Shown here in pieces: positions 11,487 through 35,699 of a stretch of 64,000 nt of DNA. Location of the stretch: assembly GCF_041260155.1 (NCBI RefSeq), contig NC_091941.1, positions 25,931,747 to 25,995,746 of the forward strand, read 5' to 3'. The first letter of the stretch is position 1, and every line of letters starts with the position of its first letter. The position numbers and the translations under genes are program-made. The notes beneath the pieces are model-generated. The model saw only the letters and a program-made list of their open reading frames with translations. It had not been told where the DNA came from and did not search any database. This DNA is from Ptychodera flava. Lineage: Eukaryota; Hemichordata; Enteropneusta; Ptychoderidae.

Positions 11487-11638
11487 GGTTATTACCCAAT
11501 ATCGCCTGTTCCTGTGTCGTATCAGCATGAGTGTCATTTGTGCTGCGTCAGACACGAGACGAAGTCGAGTGTCTGTCGCAGCACAAATGACACGAATGCT
11601 GATACCACACAAGGAACAGGCGATATTGGGTAATAACC
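11487..11638. mobile_element. 152-bp fold-back/MITE-like palindrome
   Basis: Two arms of about 65-70 bp form a near-perfect inverted repeat starting ggttattacccaatatcgcc, with a short central loop around gagacgaagtcgag. Such compact palindromes are normally MITEs. No target-site duplication was evident in the flanks, so class is not assigned. Confidence 0.65.
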
Positions 11639-11639
11639 G

Positions 11640-13008
11640 ATTTATCATATACCCATGCCCATAATTTTTGGGAATTTTTACTAATAGAACGAAAAACCTT
11701 TAATTTTGAGGCTTTACTTTGTTACGCCTTGCGCATAAATATCAGAATGTTTATGTGAACAGGCTTCATTCATAAAGTATATACGACGAAGATGTCAACA
11801 TCACGCGCGACATCGTCCATATCTCAATGAAACCCAAGAAGAAAGACACCGGGATACAAAAATCGTCATACAGAAGGAACATTTTAAGGTGCAATATGCT
11901 ATTACAACTGTAACCGATCAAAAACTGCTCAGCTTTAAATCTATCCTGATTTCGATCGTCGTACGGCACGGAGCTCGCGCAGAGGGTGGACGCCATTTTG
12001 TTAGTTTACCTTTAGAGTTGCCATGTCAACAGTCGTCGCGCGCGCGACATCGTTGTCACGCCACGCGCTCACTACCTGTTTGGTGGAGACCGTGCACAGT
12101 GCCGGCGCCGTGCGAACGGCAGAATGTTTGCTAGAACTTGACCAAGAAACATACCATGGGAAAACATTTCAAGACTCAACGTGATATTTCCGTATTTTGC
12201 AACCAGAAATACCCGTGTTCCTCGAAGCCCTTCAAGTTTTTACGTCGGCGACATCGCTTCGCAGGCTGGGAGCGGCAGCCATTTTGTTGTTTACGTTGTT
12301 TACCAACAAACTGCTAATGTAGTTCGGGAAAACTCTAAAACTGATGACGTTCATCGTGCATATCTCGACGTTTACCGTGAAATATCACGGCTGATATTTT
12401 ACGTTGAACGTCACTAGGATGTAGCAATATGGGCATGGGTATATGATAATGTTCCAACATATAGGCCTACTGCTTTCGTAGCTGAATAGCTACTACATAT
12501 GGCAAAGTCGGCTGTTGTGATGATCCAACTATAATAACTGCAATAGCTGAATAGCTGCTGATTATTACGACTGTCGAGGCTGTCAACCCTCGTGGCTGAA
12601 TAGCTGATAAAATATCTCAAAGTTGGCCTTTTTGTGCAATCCAGCAATCCCGCACCTTTATGGAATCCAAATCACTGAAAAACCAAACCCATTCGGCGGG
12701 ATGCATACATTTTATTGGAAAGTAATGAGGTCTCCCCGGCCCCGGGTATTGATACTACATTGAATAAAAGTATTTTGTGTGTTTGAATGCAAGTGAGAGC
12801 TGTTGACGGACCGCACCTTCAAAGTGATAAATAGACTAGACCAAAGATTGTAAAAGAGGTCAGAGGTATTCAAAGTCGTCGACCTTCGCGATGTATTGTC
12901 TGATAGGCTTGAAATGCAACGATGTTTGACGGCATAAACGGGCGTGACACAATATACAGACAGTCGTCGTCTTAAAGAAAGGAACCGAAAACCTCGGAAG
13001 CCGACAAT
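11640..13008. other. Upstream region of the HHIP-like gene; no gene seen
   Basis: It contains several small inverted motifs (ccgtga-aata-tcacgg at 12376-12391) and three scattered copies of agctgaatagctg between 12480 and 12610. The 5' UTR of the HHIP-like gene must lie near the end, but no clear TATA box or upstream splice pair could be chosen. Confidence 0.4.
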
Positions 13009-25122
<12,114 letters not shown>

Positions 25123-25265
25123 ATTGAACTTAGATGTGAAGATATAAATGAAAACAAATGTAAACATCTGCTTTAAGTTTACAGAGATGGAAACGATTTG
25201 TTCATTGTATTCAACGACAGTAAGATTGACACGTTGACGTTTCATGGTGAATCGACTCTTTGTTG

Positions 25266-25624
25266 TTAAGGTAGTATGCACCTCGAAAGTGAAAGACTTA
25301 AACTTTTGCTCTAACTTTCCTAAAGGAATCGTTCAATCATTCTCTTTCAAAATCAAGATTAAAAATAGAGGGTCACCGTGCAAATTTTGGTACTAGAGAA
25401 ACAAATTACCAAAGATTTACCGATATTGGAAATTCAAAATGGCCGCCATCCCTTTGTTAACTCTATGGAGAAAAATACTATTTTTGAATTTCGAAAAACT
25501 AAGCCGGCGAAAAGTTTTCTTTTACCAAGAGCTTTAAAATGAACTCCCACATGTGGTATATCAGAAGAGATTTGTAAAAGTTTGAGAGTCCAAATGTCTG
25601 TCCCCGAGGTGCGTTCTACCTTAA
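25266..25624 (+). mobile_element. 351-bp MITE with TTAA duplication, 3' of the HHIP-like gene
   Basis: The element 25270-25620 is flanked by TTAA on both sides. Terminal inverted repeats are ggtag-nn-gcacctcg and cgaggtgc-nn-ctacc. A second copy lies at 48649-48993 in the same orientation, sharing gagaaacaaattacc and aaatggccgccat. It starts 143 bp after the HHIP-like stop codon and holds ATTAAA at 25358-25363. TTAA duplication fits piggyBac or Kolobok MITEs. Confidence 0.8.
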
Positions 25625-25639
25625 ATTCCAGATTTGAAC

Positions 25640-26412
25640 TACACTCTCCAGATATGATCTACTCTCTCCAGGTTTGAGCAACGCTCTGCAGATTTGAGCA
25701 ACGCTCTGCAGATTTGAGCAACGCTCTGCATATTTGAGCTATGTGATTTTTATTCTTCATATTTGAACTTTGCTCTCCAGATTTGAGCGTAAAGTTGGTG
25801 CATCCCCATCCCCGTCCTCAGCTTCTGGGGCAATGCGAAAATTATCTGTTTTTACTCAGCAGCATCAGCTTCACAGGCGTAAGATCCGACTATGGCCGAC
25901 TGCGTCCGATTGAATGGTCATGGTAGCGATTTTAAAAGCACTTCACAGTTACCAGGACACAAATAAACACTGCCACCGATCATGGACTGAAAATGACAAC
26001 CACTGCTGCAATATGGGTCTTTTTATGGGATATTCTTGTGAGAAAATATTACTTGTGAACAAATTTTACAAATCAAAAGAAAATTCCGAAATATTATTGT
26101 TGTTTCTTCAAGTTTTGAGTGAATTTTATCATTTATATCTCATCGGGTAGAGTCACATCGGTGTTCTTCGGACACGACGCTGAAGCTGACGCTGAGTAGC
26201 GTCGTTTTCAGCGTCAGCTACAAAGGTCATTTGTGGCTGAAGACTAGGATGACGCCAACATTACGCTCGTTCAAATCTGGAGCGCGTAGGTCAAACTGGA
26301 GAGCGTAGCTAAAATCTTAAGAAGGAAAGTACAATCTGCAGATTGTAGGTCAAGTCTTGAGATCGTGACTCAAATCTGTAGAGCGCAACTCAAAGCTGAC
26401 GAAGGAAATTAC
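25640..26412. repeat. Inverted arrays of a 22-23-bp unit flanking ~500 bp
   Basis: Left array 25640-25790: tandem gcaacgctctgcagatttga units, three in a row nearly identical. Right array 26265-26400: the same unit in reverse complement (tcaaatctggagcgcgtag and variants), more diverged. Between them is a hairpin around 26170-26222 built on gctgacgctgagtagcgtcg. The arrangement resembles the subterminal repeats of a fold-back element, abutting the TTAA MITE. Confidence 0.6.
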
Positions 26413-26513
26413 ATTCCGAAGAGGGATATTATCGATTTTCGGCCACGGTACTTTTACTCCCGATTCAAATTGCGTTATATGTGTGTGTGTATGAAATATA
26501 TACATATATGGCA

Positions 26514-26515
<2 letters not shown>

Positions 26516-26590
<75 letters not shown>
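26516..26590 (+). repeat. (AC)n(AT)n compound microsatellite
   Basis: Uninterrupted ca repeats to 26556, then ta repeats to 26590. Confidence 0.95.
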
Positions 26591-26593
<3 letters not shown>

Positions 26594-26889
26594 TTTTTTA
26601 ATGAGATGCGCTGAGGCTGCACTCAATGTTTTTGTCTGTCCCATATTTCTTCGATTTTCGCGTGTTTAGTGCTACATTTTTGATTTCTTTCGGTGGATAC
26701 CTATTCGTGAATGTTTGGTGACTAGCACTGCTCATCTAAGAAGTTTCTCAGCTGATTGTCGTCTTCTTGTGCATCGAATTTTTTTTTGCATGTTGCCGTT
26801 GCCTTGTTCAACAGGGTCGCCATTGCTTCAGTCATGCCGTCATTAGCGTCATTAGTATACACTGCTTCCACCTTGATGAACATTAATAC

Positions 26890-29800
26890 AACAATACCTC
26901 ATTATCAAGGGTGAATTCCACCACATGGAAGAGCTTGAAGGAGTTTAATATATGCAAGACGCCAAATACTAAGAGGGGCTGCATAGCTGGCAGATTGAAG
27001 CAACGGCCAATCAAAACTATTCCTACACCTCACCATCTGTTCAATCATCATAGACTTGCCAACTGTTACATCCATCGTCATATGTCAACTAAATTTCTCA
27101 ACGTACCCCTGAAGAGCAGTTTGACGAGGAAACGAGAGCCTGCAGATGAGGCTATAAGTCACTTCAGTGTTCATTTGTGAACTATCAATCAATCAATAAC
27201 AAATCCAGTGTCATCAATGAATACCTACTTGAGCATAATCTTGATAATTTTGATCTTGGCCTAGACATGGCTGAAAGATGACGGAACTGCTGCTGCAGTT
27301 ATCACTGAGTCTTTACCACCTGGGTACAACATTTTCAGTGTTCCTCGGAAAAGTCGCGGTGGAGGTGTTGCTGTCATTTATAGATCATCGATGTCTTTGC
27401 TGCAGTGTCGGACGACTGACTCTTTTCAAACTATGGAAACAGCTACAGATAAAATTGCTACCCCTTCGTCCCACGGCAAATAAATAGCAGTTTATCGACC
27501 TCCTCCGAGTAAATCAAATGGACTTACTATGAACAGTTTCATCGATGATCTTACAAACCTCTTGTCTAGCCATTTGCGGAGAGTTCACCACTGGTTATTG
27601 TTGGTGATTTTAATATTCATGTTGATGACCCTAGATGCCTGAACGCCGTTAGATTTGCTGACATTTTAGACACCTTTTCTATGAGCCAACTTGTAGCTAG
27701 TCCTACTCATCGGTCTGGTCATAATGAGATGGTTAAGTTGGATGGCGCCCTCTCTGGTAGTTAAGGAACAGGGGAATGCTGGGTAGACTGGAGTGAGGTG
27801 GCCATGTTGTTTTTAGGTTGTGTTAGCTCTCTGTATCGTGTCAGGACGTGTCATATTATTAAAGCATAATTTGGAAATACCAATCCAGTGCCTCTGAGAG
27901 GTTTCAATACTATTGATCATGTCATCACATGCATTGTGGATAAAGTCATCTCTGATGTCCGAGTAGAGCAAATCCACTCTATTTCCGATTACCCATTGTT
28001 TTTCTCGATGGATACTGCTGTGACTCGCATGACGGCATTAAAACGTATTAACACAAGAAGTTTGAAATCTTTCTCTGCTTAAATCTTCGCATCCGAACTT
28101 TCATGTGCCCTTTCCCAATGCAATCAGAGGGTTGAAGCCGTCGATGAAACAGCCAAGCTAAATTTAATTAACACTATCATTCGTGACACATTTGACCATC
28201 ATGTTCCTCAGCGAATACGAGTCGTTCCAAATGGCCAAACTGTCCCATGGATCACGACTTCAATCATCGAAGCGAGGAAAGCTAGGATGAGAGCTGAGAA
28301 AACCTGGAGAAAGTCACAATTAGAAATTCATCGTCAGATTTATAGAGAACTTCGAACAAAGGTTGTACAATTGGTTAAAACCGCCAAGAAATGTCACTTT
28401 GCTGGCCTGGTTGAAAACTGCTCCGGTGATCAGAAGAAGCTCTTACAGATAGTCACCAGTCTATTTGGACAACATTCAAACTCATCCACCTTGCCTGACT
28501 ATAATGACTCTGTTGAACTGGCTGATCGGTTTGTTCGGTTCTTCATAAACCGTGTACAATCGCTCATCCTTGATATTGCTTCAACGATTGGTAATGTTAC
28601 TATCCATTTTGTACACCTGTTTTTGCTTCAGGACCTGGGTGTCGCCTGGCTTCATTTCAGCTCACTACTGTTGATGAGGTTGATGAGATTATTCGCTCTT
28701 CACCCTCATCCTCCTGCTGTCTTGATCCTATTCCCACCAGGATCCTGAAGGATAAGCATGTCCTTACTATTCTTTTACCATTGATTACAGATATTTTTAA
28801 TAACTCTTACAATCTGGCTTTGTACCATCCGAATTAAAAGATGCAGTCGTAAACCTCTTTTGAAGAAACCTTCACTAGATCATAACACTCTTAAGAATTA
28901 TCGCCCGATTTCAAATCTCCCATTCCTACCAAAGGTTCTCGAACGCATTGTCGCTCGTAGACTTAAAGCTCATATTGTCTCAAATTCTTTAGATGAACCC
29001 TTACAATCGGCTTATAAACAAGGACACTCTACTGAAACAGCTTTATTAAAGGTCACTAACGATATTTTATGTGCACTTGATTATAAGCAGGATGTATTTT
29101 TAGTTATGTTAGATCTTTCTGCCGCCTTTGATACGGTTAATCATGAAATTTTGTTAGAGCGTTTGCACCATCGTTTCCGTGTCTCTGATATTGCTTTGAT
29201 GTGGTTTAAGTCATATCTCTCCGATCGAAGACAAGCGGTAATCATAAATTCTACCCAGTCGCCCTATTATCCTCTGAAAACAGGTGTACCGCAAGGGTCA
29301 GTCCTTGGCCCAAGTTACACATCCCCCCTAGGCGGCGTAGTTGCTCGTCATGGGTGTAAATATCATTTTTATGCCAACGACTCAAATCTGTACATGTCTT
29401 TTTGACGTGAAAATTAGCATGTCACTGTAAGTAATCTTGAATCCTGTGTCTCAGATGTCAGAGCCTAGATGTCCTCAAATTTTCTACACCGTAATGATGA
29501 TAAAACAGAATTGTAATTTTCTCTAAGAATTTTGACATTTATTCAAGTCTTGAGCGAAGTCTTCATACAGGTGATGCGCTGATTTCAACCCAATGTCAAG
29601 CAAAGAGCCTTGGCGTCATTCTTGATTCCGGTCTCACTATGAAATCTCATGTCAGTCATATTTGTCGCTCTTCCATGTTCCATATTCGACGCATTGCCCT
29701 CATTCGTAAGTACCTATCCAGATCTGCCACTGAACAACTTATCCATTCGCTTGTCTCCTCACGTATCGATTCTTGTAATTCTTTGCTGTATGGCTTACCA

Positions 29801-30368
29801 CTGTCGCATTCAGCATGTTCAAAATGTAGCAGCCAGAGTTATAACTCGGTCAAAGCGTTCTGATCATATTACACCATTTCTGCAGGAACTACATCGGCTA
29901 CCTGTACACCAGCGTATCATTTACAAGATTTTAATTATTACTTTTAAACGTTTATATGGTGATGGTCCACAGTATCTGAGAGATTTAATAAGTTTTTATG
30001 TACCTAGGCGCGAACTTCGTTCTGCCAACGATTTCGACTCAATACATTCGCGACCAAGACAAAAAGTATGGTGATAGGGCGTGCTGTTCTGCAGCCCCAA
30101 TTCTATGGAACGAGCTTCCAGTGAACATTCGTTCTTGTAATAATTTTATTACTTTTAAACGAACGCTTAAGACACACCTTTTTAAGTTGGCTTTCTCTAT
30201 TGATTAGACTTTATTATGATTTTGCTCGTTTTTAACTTTCTCGATCAATTACATTTTTATTAGTTATCCATTTTCTTATTGTAATGTATCTTTTAGCGGC
30301 TGTGATAACTTTTCTGTGGAGTTTGTCGCTTTACAAGTATATTATTATTATTATTATATTATTATTAT

Positions 30369-30375
<7 letters not shown>
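26890..30375 (+). mobile_element. Decayed L2/CR1-like LINE, near full length of ORF2
   Basis: In order: pre-endonuclease Arg-rich piece (RGCIAGRLKQRP, about 26960), endonuclease (SINNKSSVINEYLLEHNLDN, PRKSRGGGVAVIYRS, VGDFNIHVDD, PTHRSGH; 27190-27725), linker (WITTSIIEARKARMRAEKTW), RT (28860-29400) and C-terminal parts (SHICRSSMFHIR, NVAARVITRSKRSDHITPFL, ILWNELPVNIRS; 29640-30205). It ends in a cgctttacaagtat plus (att)n tail, typical of L2. RT carries KNYRPISNLPFLPKVLERIV, LDLSAAFDTVNHE and GVPQGSVLGP, but motif C reads YAND instead of YADD and residues after VLGP are deleted. There are many stops and frame changes and a ~180-bp insertion, so it is dead. Confidence 0.88.
27725..27903. mobile_element. 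~180-bp insertion inside the L2-like endonuclease
   Basis: The endonuclease frame breaks after PTHRSGH and resumes at NTIDHVITC about 180 bp later. The insert contains tggatggcgccctctctgg and tattattaaagcataattt, which could be from a small LTR or SINE. No clear target duplication was seen, and class is unknown. Confidence 0.5.
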
Positions 30376-30431
<56 letters not shown>

Positions 30432-30457
30432 TGTGTGTGTATATATATATATATATA
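30345..30457 (+). repeat. (ATT)n then (AT)n microsatellite at the LINE tail
   Basis: ATT triplets to about 30372 belong to the LINE 3' end, followed by (ta)n to 30426 and again 30440-30457 after an interruption gtgtgtgt. Confidence 0.92.
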
Positions 30458-31100
30458 CCAGGTACCAGATTTTAATACTTGAAAATATCACTAGACAATC
30501 GTATATAAAGTTATGTATTTGTAACTTGATAATTTAGTTTTTCACTATTGTACATTTCATTTCCAGGGCACTTTCTTATTGCACTCCCTAAGGCGTGTTG
30601 AGAAGGTATTTAGCTTACAAACTTAACATTTACATTTGTAACTGCATTGTTTGTGTTTATAAGTGAATTCTTTTTGAACTGAATTCATATGTAAACAAGA
30701 TAAGTTCATTCATACATGCAGGCAAGGGTTGGCAAGTTATATAGTAGATGTTTAGACTTGCTTTTTCGAGTAAAGCAAGAAAATCTGTTTAACATTAAAA
30801 ACAAAAACAATTGAAAAAATCATTTGGGTTCCAACTACTGGCCTACAAATGTTTCGTATCAATACTTCAATTGACATTTGAGTGATGGAAAATTAACAGC
30901 TTCTAATTTAATGAATTGCCTAACACAATACTCTGTTGCATTGAATTTATATATTGTATTTGTAAAAGAAATATTCATGAATACTTTGTATATAAGTCTA
31001 CAGTCTCTTTTTCCTGAAAACTGTATAAGCTTATTTTGGAAGATTTGGAAGTGTAAAATGTTATTTATTTACTCCTCAATTGCTGAAGCAGAACACAGGT
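30458..31100. other. No gene seen
   Basis: AT-rich sequence with short frames only. Confidence 0.45.
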
Positions 31101-31560
31101 GACCCATGCTTCCAGATCTGGAGCAATCAATAGTCTAATTGCCAATATCATCTCATTTTAGGGTTAGTGTTTCACCCTGCATCCACATCTAGAGGAATCA
31201 ATAGTCAAACTGTTAATTTTGACTTGTATTGGTTAAAGGTCATAGACAGACAGGTGGGGTCCATAACATCTGTACATGTGGCACCTGTTGCGCCTCCTGA
31301 ACATCACTTAACTTCACTGTGCTTAACTGAAACCTCGCTGTGCCTCACTGAAACGTCACTATGTCTCACTGTGCCACACTGAATCTCCTGCCTGTTACAG
31401 AGCCATCTATAAAGGGAGGCATAACAATTATTTCAGCCTACTTAGGGAGTGAAAAACATTTACGCCTGCAGCTATGCTTCTCACGATGCTGAAGTTATTT
31501 TCGTATTCGTTTTCGTATTCGTTTTCGTATTCGTATTCGTATTCGTATTGGAGTCACTGA
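31100..31560 (+). repeat. Dispersed repeat with ctcactgaaacctc units and (TTCGTA)n
   Basis: Short units related to ctcactgaaacctcgctgtg occur at 31290-31385, preceded by two copies of an agatct-ggagcaatcaatagtc motif (31115 and 31185). Hexanucleotide (ttcgta)n with ttcgtt variants lies at 31498-31547. The ctcactgaaacctc block recurs in the same orientation at 34740-34880, and the hexanucleotide with its ggagtcactgaca flank recurs inverted at 34425-34486. Confidence 0.6.
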
Positions 31561-31764
31561 CAAATTTTTTTATTTTTAGTCCAAATTTCGTACGTATTAT
31601 ATAAAAGTTCTGTCTTTACAGAACTTAAAGTGCTTTTTATATGACAATATATCGATACTTCAATATTTGAGAATGTAAGTTGAAAAAGATCCAATCTTTT
31701 TAGGCCCTAGATTGAAAGATATCGTTGCTATAATTAGAGGAGAGATTTTAAAAACAAACGGCCA

Positions 31765-31970
31765 GTACACAGGCACTCCTTAGCTGGGTAGTCTGTTGAA
31801 TAGATCGATTTTCGGTTCGATCTATCGATCCCGTAGTCGATATGCGCGCCATTGTAACCAAAATACACACTAGGTTACAGTGGCGGGCATACTGACCACG
31901 GGATCGATAGATCGAGCCGAAAATCGATCTATTTAGCAGACTACCAAGCTATTAGCGCCTGTGGGCTAGT
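31765..31970. mobile_element. Fold-back palindrome with ~85-bp arms
   Basis: Left arm from about 31767 (acaggcactccttagctggg), right arm to about 31968 (aagctattagcgcctgt). Near-perfect core gaatagatcgattttcggtt against its reverse complement; loop of about 13 bp around aaaatacacacta. Short (ttcgta)n tracts lie on both sides (31498-31547 and 32010-32036). No target duplication identified. Confidence 0.7.
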
Positions 31971-32199
31971 AGTAGTCTTTGGAGGAAAGATTTTTTAAAC
32001 AAACATCATTTCGTATTCGTATTCGTATTCGTATTAACTTTATCACAACAACCAACTTAAACATTCTGTTGACATCATTAGTATCTATAATGGAAATTTA
32101 GCTGACCCGCTCAATTTGACGAGTTGTAAACTTAAAAGGTAATTTTCTTGTTTTAAACTGATATCTCTGAGAAAGTGATCGTCATAACGACAGTGAATG

Positions 32200-33643
32200 C
32201 AGGGCTCAACGTTATCGCATGCCCCTAAGTCGATGACATGCTATATTTAGACTGCTGTCGCAAAGAAAATATCATCTCATATGATGTGGGAAAGCGTCAT
32301 AAAAGAAAACGAGATGAATAAAATGGTATCATAGGCCTATGTCCCGATCGGTACATTTGTTTCCCTATAAAGTTTAAATTAATGTGTGAGCTGTTGTCAG
32401 AATCTTTATTTCAATACGGCCCATCTCTTTTTCTTTCCTTTCGTTTGCGTCAACTGTCATTGCCAGAACATGTTGATCAACTTGCGATATGATAAGATAC
32501 ACCAGAATGCATGGAAATTAATTTGTATCGCGAAATATCGAGAAATACCTGTATTCTATGATAAATAGACTTCAGCTAGTCCAGTAGCTGTCGCAACTGG
32601 CTCGATCGGTTTCCGTCATTTGTTACTGTGCGATCCAGTTTCAGTGTTACGCAGTTTGCCCCGCTCTACAACTCCGTTCTGCAGGTCACTCCAAAACTTT
32701 CAGCAGTACTATTTTGGGTGACCAATTAAGCCGCTAGCCGTAGATAGCTACTTTTTTCAACAAAAATTCTGAATAGCAATGCAGCAACTATCAACTTTCG
32801 ATAGATATTTTGTAGGCAAGAGAACAAAACTCAAACGTATATGCGCATTTAATCCTAGCTGTGATATCGCAGCGGTACTTGTGGCGTGTATCGAACTCGC
32901 TCGGGTCATTGAGGTCATCGCCACAGTCCCATCCATGATCTGTTCTCTACTACCTCCATGGTTCTACATAATTGCAGTCGCTACCGGCAGATTTGCCATG
33001 ATATTTCAACAAAGGTGCTTGCTATTTAGATCTAGCTGAAAACAAAAACCTTTATGAACAGGATAATCCAGTCCAAGCTTGATGAAATCGATGCTTTGAT
33101 CTGCTTTCCAAAGGACGATTTCCGGAAATGGTCTAGCCGGTCACATGCCACTAAACGCAAATATTCATTACGCACGTGAACGCATGAAACATGTTGCAGT
33201 TAGGCCTACTGGTTGCTTGTTTTCCCTTGTCAGCTATATTTTGATGACATTTTATGCTGGGATTATGATTGGTTCATTTGAAATGACGTGACAGCACTAA
33301 AACTGCTTCTGATACTTGATTGGATGTAGTACAATTTATCATTAAATTCATGGGATATTTTGACAGATCATTCAAGATAACATCAGCAGACACATTGGCA
33401 GCGCTGTGCAGAGGAGAGAACGCGCTCAAACCTTTGAGTAACTCCGCTCAACGTACGGCTATGCTTATCAATGCGTATTTTGGGGTCGTGGCCTTTCAGG
33501 ACAATGCTCCGTGAACACTGAGCGAATATATGTTGTATTTGATCACGTATACGGTATGGAGAAATGTCTTGAAAAAATTCAGTCGCAATCTCATAAAATT
33601 TGGTCGCCTATGCGACTGAAAATGGTCGCTACTTTGAGCCCTG
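32200..33643. mobile_element. Putative hAT-like non-autonomous element, 1.44 kb
   Basis: Termini are inverted: cagggctcaacgttatcgca on the left, and cagggctcaaagtagcgacc read inward from the right. The flanks agtgaatg (32192-32199) and attgaatg (33644-33651) match in 7 of 8 positions, compatible with the 8-bp target duplication of hAT elements. No transposase frame inside. Subterminal hairpin gtcgcctatgcgac near 33602. Confidence 0.55.
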
Positions 33644-33699
33644 ATTGAATGTAATACATGAATTATCGGTCGGTCCGGTTTTATGTATAATATTGCTCA

Positions 33700-33875
33700 C
33701 ATCTTTACTCTGAAAGATAAACTACGTATTGTCATTGATTTATGTTACTTTCTCCCCTGTAGCAGCACGTACAACTTAGTCGTAACTTGCAATTTTGTAA
33801 TTTTTGCCTTACCAAACTCCCTGAGTTTTGTAAAGTATTGTATTGTATTGTTATTATAATTCATTTCAGGTTTAC
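33700..33875 (+). repeat. Possible LINE 3' tail with (TATTG)n
   Basis: A stretch ending gttttgtaaagtattgtatt-gtattg followed by A/T-rich bases looks like the 3' terminus of a CR1/Crack-type LINE. No coding part is attached. Confidence 0.3.
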
Positions 33876-34424
33876 GTAGAGCCATATCAAAATCAAGTAA
33901 AATACTTGAAATACAAATTGTAAATGGATATGATCATTCTAAAGTGAGTCCAAAAGGATGACCGGATATAACAATTTTCACATTTTTTATTCAGATGGTT
34001 GTCCTAGACAAGTCCCCCGTTCATCATAGCTTTCAACAGTCCACCCGTTTTGCAGCGCCTCACAAAAATCTGCCCTCCCCGCAAAACAATGGTACAGTCC
34101 AGGGCAGCTCCCTTGCATCCGCTCTCACGAGTCCCATTACTTGGCACTGACCACCTGATTTCGGGTTGCATCCAGCTGCCCGGTCAAGAGACATTGGCAA
34201 GCGAAGATGCTGCCTTACCAGATCCCAACCGATTTTAAGTATTTTTTTTCAAATAAAATAAAGTGAACAAAATTCTTTAAAATCTACAAATGCAACTTTA
34301 TGTAAATTTAACCAAATTTGTCAGATGAAATTACGAAACAAATTATCACAATATTTAAACCTCAGTAAATATCGTATATTGCACGTTTCATACCTGAAAC
34401 CTGCACTAAAAATAACAATTTCTG

Positions 34425-34486
34425 TCAGTGACTCCAATACGAATACGAATACGAAAACGAATACGAAAACGAATACGAAAATAACT
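34425..34486 (-). repeat. (TACGAA)n hexanucleotide, inverted partner of 31498-31547
   Basis: gtcagtgactccaatacg followed by aatacg/aaaacg units, the reverse complement of the 31.5-kb tract with its flank. Next to it lies cagctatgcttctc, which occurs in the same (not inverted) orientation at both loci. Confidence 0.75.
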
Positions 34487-34519
34487 TCAGCAGCTATGCT
34501 TCTCCCTGCCATCAGTCTA

Positions 34520-34900
34520 TTACCTCTCATGTAAAGGTCAATGTCTTGCCGTGCTTCAAGATCTAGTGCAATCAAGGCCCAAACTGCCGATTTAGACTCA
34601 GCTAGGGGTGCCAAACAAAGAGCTGGGGGTCCAAAACATCGACGCCTGCTGTTGCTCACCGCACCCCGCGCCAAAATTCTCTGAACTTCACTGAACCTAC
34701 CGCCAAATTCGCAAACTGCTTATTTTTACTGATCTAGGAGGCCTGCGCACCTCCTGAACATTACTCTGCCTCACTGAAACCTCAGTGTGCTTCAGTGTGC
34801 CTCACTGAAACCTCGCTCTGCGTAACTAGACCTCATTGAAACCACACTGTGCCTCACTCTCATGCTGCCTCACTGACGCCCTGCTAAAATGCACCCTGTA
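34520..34900 (+). repeat. Second copy of the ctcactgaaacctc repeat
   Basis: Contains gcttcaagatctagtgcaat and, at 34740-34880, several ctcactgaaacctc/ctgtgcctcact units, as at 31100-31400. From 34900 to 35240 I see no gene. Confidence 0.55.
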
Positions 34901-35242
34901 CCAGTCCGGGTCATTTCAAAAATTGGCGACGCTATACCATAATATGTTTTCCAATCATTAGCCAATCAACGGCTAGCGCGCCATCAGTAAAAATTGTATT
35001 TCCTGGCAACCTTAACACGCGTACGCATCCATGGTTACGTACGCCATACTGTGTTGAACTCTATCTCGCTATATGTATACTCTCCCGCTGCACCATTCAC
35101 ATAACTTTTCTTTGTATTATCATAGATCCGTGTCAAACATATTGTCAGTTGTAAAAGAGGGGTTTTACCGAAACACTTCGCGTTGCACATTTCATGGGAA
35201 TACGGTTGTCGTTTGCGAAATAACAATTAATCGCGCCGTAAT

Positions 35243-35684
35243 CTGACATAATGTCGAATAGTTGTGTAGCCACTTCTGTGAACACATTTTAAAAATCGTG
35301 TACCAATTTTAGTCTGGCTCAAACAACCAAATCCTATATATGACTGTGATCCCTGGACTCTTGCCTGAAGTCCTGCGAAATATAAATCATGTACTTTCGC
35401 AGATCGTTCAGAAAATCCTATTTGTATTGGAGGTGGCAGCGATCAAAAATTCTACCTATTCTGTCATAATGTCACACAGTTGTGGTGCCACTCTGTCAAT
35501 ACACATTTTCAAAATCGCGTACAATTTTTAGTCTGGCTCCGACAACCAAATCCCAAATATTGCCGTGATCCCCGACTCTTGCCTTATGTCCTGCGAAATA
35601 TAAATCGTGTACCTACACAGATCGCTCAAAAAACCCCATTTCTATCGGAGATAGCAGCGATCAAAAATTCTACTGTATTCTGTC
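35243..35684 (+). repeat. Two tandem ~221-bp units
   Basis: Unit 1 begins tctgacataatgtcgaatag at about 35243 and unit 2 begins tctgtcataatgtcacacag at about 35460. Both contain aaaatcg-gta-aatttttagtctggct, cctgcgaaatataaatc and agcagcgatcaaaaattcta. A partial third unit in the same orientation resumes at 37489 after the inserted fold-back element. Confidence 0.8.
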
Positions 35685-35699
35685 ATGGCGCGTAATCAA

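Noticed and set aside
34321..34674. 117-codon minus-strand frame
   Set aside because: Runs through the (TTCGTA)n hexanucleotide, giving a Phe-Val repeat; the rest has no domain.
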